Shown piece by piece: positions 41,342 through 46,448 of a stretch of 46,448 nucleotides of DNA (the stretch's first letter is position 1; every line of letters starts with the position of its first letter). This DNA is from an uncultured Porphyromonadaceae bacterium. Lineage in GTDB: Bacteria; Bacteroidota; Bacteroidia; Bacteroidales; Muribaculaceae. Both the position numbers and the translations under genes were made by a program. Below the pieces are notes generated by a model. It had not been told where the DNA came from and searched no databases. It saw nothing but the letters and a program-made list of their open reading frames with translations. Location: positions 77,795 through 124,242 of the forward strand of contig CAMWXJ010000005.1 in assembly GCA_947178215.1 (NCBI GenBank), given 5' to 3'.

Positions 41342-42778
41342 TCAATAGAGTATGACTGACTGGAGTGGCGACAGCGTAGCGGCAACCTTGCCGCCACTTA
41401 CGGAGTAGCTCTTGCCGCTTACGTGATCGGTATAATTGCCATCGGGCAGCGTGACGGGCATCTCGATGTTCTGCTCGCTATCACTGAAATTGATGATAGA
41501 CGCTCCGCGCGAGCCGCGTGCAACCTCGACAACGGCGCCGTCGGGAGTGGCGACAACAGTCTCAGGTTCACCGGCCATGGCACGACGGAAGTGGTTGACA
41601 GCCGACACCGCCGGGTGACGGTACTCATCGTTACCGGCAGCGCCTATGCGGTTATTGCCCCAGTAGTTGTCGCGTGTTGAGCCGGCGGGACGCGAGAAAA
41701 ACAGCGGCGTGCCGGCTGCACGCGAGGCGAGAAACACCCAGCCGGCGCGTATCTGATCGTCGGTGAGGTGAGCGCTCTCGTGTGCGTTACAGTAGGTGTC
41801 GTGGCTCTCTACCCATGTCACGAGGCGCGACGGGTCGGCAGGATGATGCCACGACACGAGGTCGGCACCGCGATAACTCGCCGAGTCGAGTGCCTGACGC
41901 AGCGCGTGACCGTAGCTGCTCGCCGTGAGGTCCATATACTCTGAATATTCAAGTTCCTTAACATTCTTGTCCTGAAGCACTTCGCCGTAGATAAAAATGC
42001 TGTCGGGCATAAGCATGGATAGACCTTTCACGGCCTCGCGTCCAGTGGCGACAGGCCAGAAGTTGTTTACTTCGGAGCGAGCGTCGGTGGGGTCCGACGG
42101 CAGGCCTATATGCTTAGCCGTGTCGTAGCGGAATCCGCGCGCGCCGAGATTAATCAGGTCATTGACATACTGCATGTAGTAGTACTGGAAGTCGGGATTC
42201 TCGGTGTTGACGTCGGGGAGACCGCCCATTTCGCCGGTAGTACATTCATAGCGGTCGTTCCACTTGGTTATGGGAGTGAAGCCGTTGGCGTGATACAGAT
42301 TCTCGTGGCCGCCGACAGCAGCATCGAGGTCGGGCAGCACTGCGGTATGGTCGACAGCGGTGTGATTGGGGAGCACGTCGACTATCACTTTCACGCCGTA
42401 GACGCGAGCGCTGTCGGCCATAGCCTTGAACGCGTTGCGCGAGCCGAGCATGTAGTTGCCGATTTTCCAATCGGTGGGCTGATAGTAGTAGTACCACTTG
42501 CCGGTGACCTTGTCGCCCGGCTCGCTCATGAGGGCCATGCCGCCTCCCTCGCCCACATAGCAGGTGTTGGCCGGCGAGGTCTGTACATAGGTGTAACCCG
42601 CCTCGGCTATGTCGCGCATGTGAGCGGCGATTGTGTCGAAACTCCAGCTCCAGGCGTGGAGTATGGTGCCGTTGGCTTCGCGTTCGGTTGCGAGCGTGCG
42701 GCCCGCTGCCGGAACAGATGCGGTAAGTGCCGCTGTTGCAGTGATAGCCGCGGCAGCAAAGCAATTAATCCGATGCAT
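41342..42778 (-). CDS. Secreted alpha-amylase family enzyme (GH13)
   Basis: 478 residues from ATG 42778; a frame to 42832 would break the signal peptide MHRINCFAAAAITATAALTA. After cleavage the enzyme acts in the periplasm, on the surface or outside. GH13 barrel: region I is DVLPNHT (134-140), region II GARGFRYDTAKH with the nucleophile Asp219, region III IYGEVLQD with acid/base Glu266, and region IV WVESHDTY with the transition-state Asp327. All catalytic residues are present. A short C-terminal beta domain (INFSDSEQNIEMPVTLPDG) follows. No carbohydrate-binding module and no SusCD genes are adjacent, so this is not a complete starch locus. It hydrolyses alpha-1,4 glucan; exact specificity not determined. 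Confidence 0.92.
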   Translation of the reverse strand: MHRINCFAAAAITATAALTASVPAAGRTLATEREANGTILHAWSWSFDTIAAHMRDIAEAGYTYVQTSPANTCYVGEGGGMALMSEPGDKVTGKWYYYYQPTDWKIGNYMLGSRNAFKAMADSARVYGVKVIVDVLPNHTAVDHTAVLPDLDAAVGGHENLYHANGFTPITKWNDRYECTTGEMGGLPDVNTENPDFQYYYMQYVNDLINLGARGFRYDTAKHIGLPSDPTDARSEVNNFWPVATGREAVKGLSMLMPDSIFIYGEVLQDKNVKELEYSEYMDLTASSYGHALRQALDSASYRGADLVSWHHPADPSRLVTWVESHDTYCNAHESAHLTDDQIRAGWVFLASRAAGTPLFFSRPAGSTRDNYWGNNRIGAAGNDEYRHPAVSAVNHFRRAMAGEPETVVATPDGAVVEVARGSRGASIINFSDSEQNIEMPVTLPDGNYTDHVSGKSYSVSGGKVAATLSPLQSVILY

Positions 42779-42835
42779 GATGATGTTATTAAGTAAGTAT
42801 GATATTGAATTACGACGGTAAAGTAGATTCAAGAT

Positions 42836-42869
42836 GCCTGTGACACCGATTTAATCCGATGTCACAGGC
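42836..42869. promoter_or_regulatory. 34-bp palindrome at the predicted GH13 transcript start, probable operator
   Basis: Outer arms GCCTGTGACA and TGTCACAGGC are perfect, and the centre adds near-palindromic pairs around ATTAAA. It begins at the last base of the -7 box, so the expected start site lies inside it, the classical place for a repressor site. As RNA the same sequence could form a leader hairpin. Confidence 0.5.
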
Positions 42870-42876
42870 AAAGTTA
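42869..42876 (-). promoter_or_regulatory. -7 box of the GH13 gene
   Basis: TAACTTTG on the minus strand, 90 bases upstream of the ATG, touching the palindrome. Confidence 0.6.
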
Positions 42877-42953
42877 CGAAAAATATCATCATGCGGGAGC
42901 AAAGGAGTCGTTTTTTCAGCTCTCAGGCGCCGGCGACAGAGTGCGCGGGGGGG

Positions 42954-43460
42954 TCAGTCGACATACTCGCTGAGCAGGTCGTGGAGACGCTTGCGGGCAT
43001 AGAATATACGGCTCTTTATGGTGCCAACCGGCACACCTATTTGCTTGGCTATCTCGCCGTAGCGATAACCGGCCAGATGCATGGTTATGGGTATGCGGTA
43101 GTCGTCGGGGAAGCTGTTGACAACGTCGGATATTTCCTTTATGGTGTAGGATTCCGACGGATTAGACTCGGCGCCCTCCACCGGGACGTTGATTTGGTAG
43201 AGGTCCTCGCTGGTGTCGACGATGGTGGCGGCACGCGTGCTGCGGCGGTAGTTGTTGATGAACACATTGCGCATCACGGTAAAAATCCATGCCTTGAAGT
43301 TGGTGCCGTCGACATACTTATCTTCATTGTCAAGCGCTTTGAGAGCCGTGTCTTGCACGAGGTCCTCGGCATCGTCGCGATTGAGCGTAAGAGTATAGGC
43401 GAAGTTCAGAAGGTTGGTTTGGAGGCTTAGAAGCTGTTGTTGAAATTGTGTGGTGTTCAT
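42954..43460 (-). CDS. ECF-type RNA polymerase sigma factor
   Basis: 168 residues. Region sigma-2 (about 10-75) has NFAYTLTLNRDDAEDLVQDT, ALKALDNEDKY and FKAWIFTVMRNVFINNYRR. A linker follows, then sigma-4 (about 115-165) has MHLAGYRYGEIAKQIGVPVGTIKSRIFYARKRLHDLL. It binds core polymerase and directs a stress or envelope regulon. No anti-sigma factor (FecR-like) gene lies next to it, so this is not a SusCD-associated sigma; it belongs to the stand-alone group that is conserved in Bacteroidales. Which signal it answers cannot be told. A possible -7 element (TAACTTTA) is visible about 30 bases upstream. Confidence 0.92.
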   Translation of the reverse strand: MNTTQFQQQLLSLQTNLLNFAYTLTLNRDDAEDLVQDTALKALDNEDKYVDGTNFKAWIFTVMRNVFINNYRRSTRAATIVDTSEDLYQINVPVEGAESNPSESYTIKEISDVVNSFPDDYRIPITMHLAGYRYGEIAKQIGVPVGTIKSRIFYARKRLHDLLSEYVD

Positions 43461-43585
43461 ATAAGAGTCGGAATCGATGTAAAGGTGAATTAAGATAAAG
43501 TTATCTTTTCAACAATCGCGTGCCCGCTATTCCCGCCAAATTCACATTTTCAAGGCCCCTGAGGCGGTGTTTTTGGCAAAGTTTA

Positions 43586-43618
43586 ACACCCTCGCCGCAC
43601 AGTGTGCGGCGAGGGTGT
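43586..43618 (-). terminator. Terminator after lysA, near-perfect 33-bp palindrome
   Basis: 16-base arms (starting ACACCCTCGCCGCAC) around a single central base, 29 bases past the lysA stop; the minus strand continues TTAAACTTTG. Shape and length recall the palindrome beside tRNA-Arg. Confidence 0.7.
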
Positions 43619-43647
43619 CGATGGGTTTGGAGGGTGGGAGATACGGG

Positions 43648-44796
43648 TCAGCCGATAAGCGAACCGGGCAGGCGACGGCAGTTGTACTGCGATGACATTA
43701 TCTCGCCGTAGGCGCCGGCCGAGCGCAGAGCGAGCATGTCGCCTCGATGTGTCTCGGGCAGACGCTCGCCCACTCCGAAACAGTCGCTCGACTCGCATAT
43801 CGGACCTACCACATCGTAGGTGTCGATGGGCGAATCGGGAGCAGCCGTGATGTTCTCTATCTTGTGGTGGGCCTGATAGAGGGCGGGACGGATGAGGTCG
43901 GTCATGCCGGCATCGACAATGACAAACTTCTTTGCGAGACCCTCTTTGACGTAGATGACGCGGGTGATGAGCGAGCCACACTGGGCCACGACCGAGCGTC
44001 CGAGCTCGCAGTGAAGCGTCTGGCCGTCGCGGAGGCGGAGGTGACGCGCAAATGTCTCGAAATAACGGTTGAAGTCGGGCACAGGGTGACGGTCGGGGTC
44101 GCCGTAGTCGATGCCGAGGCCGCCGCCCACGTTGATACTGCGGAAAAGGATGCCACGCGAAGCGTAGCTGTCAATAAGGCTGTTGATTGTCTCGGAAAGC
44201 ATCACAAAGGGCTCAGTCTCGGTAATCTGCGAGCCGATATGGAAATGCAGACCTTCAAGCTCTATGGAAGCCAGGGCATGGCATCGCTCTATTATTGAGT
44301 CAAGACGCTCCAAGGCGATGCCGAATTTGTTTTCCGACAGGCCGGTAGTGATATATGCGTGGGTGTGGGCGTCGATATTGGGGTTGACGCGGAGTGCCAC
44401 GCGGGCGGTGACGCCCATGCGTGCTGCTATCTCGGCGATGACGTCGAGCTCGGGCTCGCTCTCTACGTTGAAGCAAGCTATGCCGGCTTCGAGAGCGAGG
44501 GCGATTTCGGCGTCGCTCTTGCCTACGCCGGCAAATACTATCGACTCGGGAGCAAAACCACATTCAAGGGCACGGCTGATTTCAGGGCCGGAAACGGCGT
44601 CAATGCCGAGGCCGGCCTCGCGGATGGCAGCGAGAATCGCCGGATTAGCATTGGCCTTCATGGCATAGTGCACCTTATATCCGAAACGTCCCGAAGCATG
44701 GGTGAGCTCTTTGAGCGTACGCTCGAGCAGCCCCATGTCGTAATAATAGAAAGGCGTATCGGTAGTCTTGAAGAGGTCTATGGGAAATTGGGTCAT
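43648..44796 (-). CDS. lysA: Diaminopimelate decarboxylase
   Basis: 382 residues. Fold III PLP decarboxylase that makes L-lysine from meso-diaminopimelate, the last step of the pathway. The PLP lysine is Lys47 in VHYAMKANANP. The phosphate- and substrate-binding motifs are FHIGSQI (His), NVGGGLGIDYG, ELGRSVVAQCG, and the C-terminal GPICESSDCFG cysteine followed by the AGAYGEIMSSQYN active-site segment. Length is slightly short but complete. The neighbouring lysC ends 36 bases upstream, so they are almost surely one operon (first and last enzyme of the route). Confidence 0.95.
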   Translation of the reverse strand: MTQFPIDLFKTTDTPFYYYDMGLLERTLKELTHASGRFGYKVHYAMKANANPAILAAIREAGLGIDAVSGPEISRALECGFAPESIVFAGVGKSDAEIALALEAGIACFNVESEPELDVIAEIAARMGVTARVALRVNPNIDAHTHAYITTGLSENKFGIALERLDSIIERCHALASIELEGLHFHIGSQITETEPFVMLSETINSLIDSYASRGILFRSINVGGGLGIDYGDPDRHPVPDFNRYFETFARHLRLRDGQTLHCELGRSVVAQCGSLITRVIYVKEGLAKKFVIVDAGMTDLIRPALYQAHHKIENITAAPDSPIDTYDVVGPICESSDCFGVGERLPETHRGDMLALRSAGAYGEIMSSQYNCRRLPGSLIG

Positions 44797-44832
44797 ATTA
44801 AGGATTACTCTGCTGTGTGGGGTTATAAAGGC

Positions 44833-46152
44833 TCAGTTCTTGTTGAAGAGATACTGGCTGAGGAGATTGAGGGCCTTTACCTTGTCGTCGCGGCGTATGA
44901 GCAGCGAGATATTGTAATTGCTGCCGCCGTAGCTAATCATACGCACGGGGATGTCGCGGAGCGCGTTGACGACGTCGGCCTCGAAGCCACGGTTTTTCCA
45001 GCCCAGGTCGCCCACAACACAGATGATTACCATGTCGCGGTCAACGGTCACTGTACCAAACTTCTTAAGGTCGTCGACAATGGCGGGCAGATTGCGTTCA
45101 TTGTCTACGGTCACCGACACACCCACCTCGGAAGTGGCAATCATGTCGATTGAGGTGCGGTGTGTCTCGAAAATCTCGAACACCTTGCGTAGGAAGCCGT
45201 AGGCGAGCAGCATGCGGCCGCTCTTTATCTTGATGGCGGTGATGTTGTCCTTGGCAGCTACCGCCTTGATAGTGCCGGTGGGAGGCGCGTTGAAAATCAC
45301 AGTGCCCTCGGCGTCGGGCTGCATGGTGTTGAGCAGACGCACCGGGATGTTGTTGAGCTTGGCCGGCAGCACGCAGGTAGGATGAAGAATCTTGGCTCCG
45401 AAGTAGGCCAGCTCGGCAGCCTCCTCGAAGTGTAGCTGATGCACCGGACGGGTGCCCTCGACATAGCGAGGGTCATTATTGTGCATACCGTCAATATCGG
45501 TCCATATCTGAATCTCCTCGGCATCGATAGCCGCGCCTATAAGCGAAGCTGTGTAGTCGCTGCCTCCGCGCTGGAGATTGTCGATTTCGCCGTAGGCGTT
45601 GCGGCAGATGAAACCCTGCGTGATGAAGAGGTCGGCGTCCTTGTTGGCGTCGAGAATGGCGGTGAGCTTCTCACGGATATAATCGCTGTCGGGCTCGGCG
45701 TTCTTATCGGTGCGCATGAAGTCGAGCGCCGGGATGAGCGCGGCATTGCAGCCCTTGCTTTCCAGATAGAGAGTCATCAGGGTCGTCGACATAAGCTCAC
45801 CTTGTGCGAGAATCTCGCGCTCTTCGAAAAGAGTGAAAATCTCCTTGTTGAGCGAACGAATGAAATCGAAGCAGGCTCCAGTGGCCGCACGGGCACGGTC
45901 GCGCAGGTCGTCGGTATCAAAGAGTTCGTTAATCACGCCGTCATACTTGGCTTGAAGTGCATTGATGGTCTCCTTGGCGCCGGCCACATTCTTCTTGTAG
46001 AGATAATCCGAAATCTCGACCAGAGTATTGGTCGTGCCCGACATGGCCGAAAGCACAATTATATTGCGTCCTCGGTCCATGATCAGATCCACCACATCCT
46101 TGATGCGGGCGGCAGAGCCTACGGAGGTGCCGCCAAATTTCAAAACTTTCAT
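44833..46152 (-). CDS. lysC: Aspartate kinase (monofunctional)
   Basis: 439 residues. The N-terminal kinase domain begins MKVLKFGGTSVGSAARIKDV, and RGGSDYTASLIGAAIDAEEIQIWTDIDGM supplies the aspartate and ATP sites. FEEAAELAYFGAKILHP follows, and about residues 300-439 carry two ACT-like regulatory segments (TAIKIKSGRML, MIATSEVGVSVTVDN, VVGDLGWKNRGF). It phosphorylates aspartate, the first step towards lysine, diaminopimelate, threonine and methionine. Feedback control by lysine or threonine is likely from the ACT domains. No homoserine dehydrogenase domain is fused. A near-consensus -7 element (AATCTTTG, 46210-46217) lies upstream. Confidence 0.95.
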   Translation of the reverse strand: MKVLKFGGTSVGSAARIKDVVDLIMDRGRNIIVLSAMSGTTNTLVEISDYLYKKNVAGAKETINALQAKYDGVINELFDTDDLRDRARAATGACFDFIRSLNKEIFTLFEEREILAQGELMSTTLMTLYLESKGCNAALIPALDFMRTDKNAEPDSDYIREKLTAILDANKDADLFITQGFICRNAYGEIDNLQRGGSDYTASLIGAAIDAEEIQIWTDIDGMHNNDPRYVEGTRPVHQLHFEEAAELAYFGAKILHPTCVLPAKLNNIPVRLLNTMQPDAEGTVIFNAPPTGTIKAVAAKDNITAIKIKSGRMLLAYGFLRKVFEIFETHRTSIDMIATSEVGVSVTVDNERNLPAIVDDLKKFGTVTVDRDMVIICVVGDLGWKNRGFEADVVNALRDIPVRMISYGGSNYNISLLIRRDDKVKALNLLSQYLFNKN

Positions 46153-46280
46153 CCTTTTTGATTAAACAGTGATAAATCGACGCCCGAGGCGCCCGATATA
46201 CGGTAAATACAAAGATTGCGCGAAGTTACGAAAAATATCTGACCCGCGTGCTCATGAAAGCCCTAAATTATAGCCACGAC

Positions 46281-46341
46281 AAAAAAAATAGCCTCGCATC
46301 AAAAAAAACGCCGAAAAATTTGCACAGTCAAAAAAAACGCC
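46281..46341. repeat. Phased A-tracts with a 14-bp direct repeat upstream of tRNA-Gln
   Basis: Three A8 tracts begin at 46281, 46301 and 46330. The last two belong to an identical 14-base repeat (TCAAAAAAAACGCC) at 46299-46312 and 46328-46341, just before the tRNA promoter. Such A-tracts can act as UP elements or bend DNA. Confidence 0.6.
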
Positions 46342-46342
46342 C

Positions 46343-46350
46343 TACCTTTG
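46343..46350 (+). promoter_or_regulatory. -7 box of tRNA-Gln
   Basis: TACCTTTG followed by CACCC, 43 bases upstream of the tRNA gene. Confidence 0.6.
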
Positions 46351-46393
46351 CACCCGTAAACGAAAGCCACCACGGCTGACCCGCTTACCACCC

Positions 46394-46448
46394 TGCCTTG
46401 TGGTGTAATGGTAGCACGTCGGATTCTGGTTCCGCCTGTGAGGGTTCG
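46394..46448 (+). tRNA. tRNA-Gln (CUG anticodon), 3' end outside window
   Basis: 5' acceptor strand TGCCTTG, D arm GTGTAATGGTAGCAC, and the anticodon region TCGGA-TTCTGGT-TCCGC with anticodon CTG. The start of the T arm (GAGGGTTCG) follows at the window edge. The closing pair of the anticodon stem looks like a T-C mismatch. The acceptor 3' strand cannot be checked. Confidence 0.75.

Noticed and set aside
1-46448. CRISPR array, insertion sequence, prophage or integrase
   Set aside because: No regularly spaced identical repeats, transposase, recombinase or phage gene was found in the window.

Overview
The window reads as a chromosomal segment of a member of the Bacteroidales, most likely a Muribaculaceae-type gut bacterium. 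The reasons are the Bacteroidota -7 promoter element TAnnTTTG in front of many genes, the absence of clear Shine-Dalgarno sites, Bacteroidota-specific families (GLPGLI, CarboxypepD_reg/TonB receptors, SatD-like/DUF3307, C10-like lipoprotein), and GC-rich housekeeping genes. The genus is an inference, not something seen directly.

Region 1 (1-12.7 kb) is accessory and visibly more AT-rich. It holds the 3' end of a RhuM-family gene; a SatD-like/DUF3307 gene pair followed by a 47-codon mini-ORF; a secreted retropepsin-like protease; a membrane-anchored winged-helix regulator followed by an outer-membrane beta-barrel receptor; and, facing it, a second receptor coupled to a GLPGLI protein and divergent from a histidine kinase/response regulator pair. 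Both receptor loci carry helically phased direct repeats of the type read by OmpR/PhoB-class winged helices: TGTCAG x3 at 4661-4687, and an 11-bp-period array at 10382-10424. This pair of envelope-sensing circuits is the most interesting part of the window.

Region 2 (12.7-25.9 kb) is mostly core. It has a LysR regulator, a split ThrE-type exporter behind a small membrane protein, tRNA-Arg(UCU) next to a perfect 42-bp palindrome, glutaminase, 2-oxoacid:ferredoxin oxidoreductase (korAB), a yqeY-serS-SpoU methyltransferase operon, rplS, arginine decarboxylase and truA.

Region 3 (25.9-28.3 kb) is a short AT-rich insert-like stretch with two lipoproteins. One is a C10 (streptopain-like) peptidase homologue that appears to have lost both catalytic residues.

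Region 4 (28.3-46.4 kb) holds a K+-dependent membrane pyrophosphatase, glutamate dehydrogenase, an HxlR/GNAT pair divergent from a cupin, an envelope operon (TPR protein, beta-barrel, DPM1-like glycosyltransferase, dihydroorotase), a secreted GH13 amylase with a palindrome over its predicted start site, an ECF sigma factor, lysA, lysC and the start of a tRNA-Gln gene. GdhA, GlsA, KorAB and SpeA fit amino-acid and nitrogen metabolism in an anaerobe; LysC and LysA are the first and last steps of diaminopimelate/lysine synthesis.

Three regulatory genes (SatD-like, histidine kinase, LysR) have a consensus -7 box ending only 4-5 bases before the ATG, which predicts leaderless mRNAs. No CRISPR array, insertion sequence or replication origin was seen.
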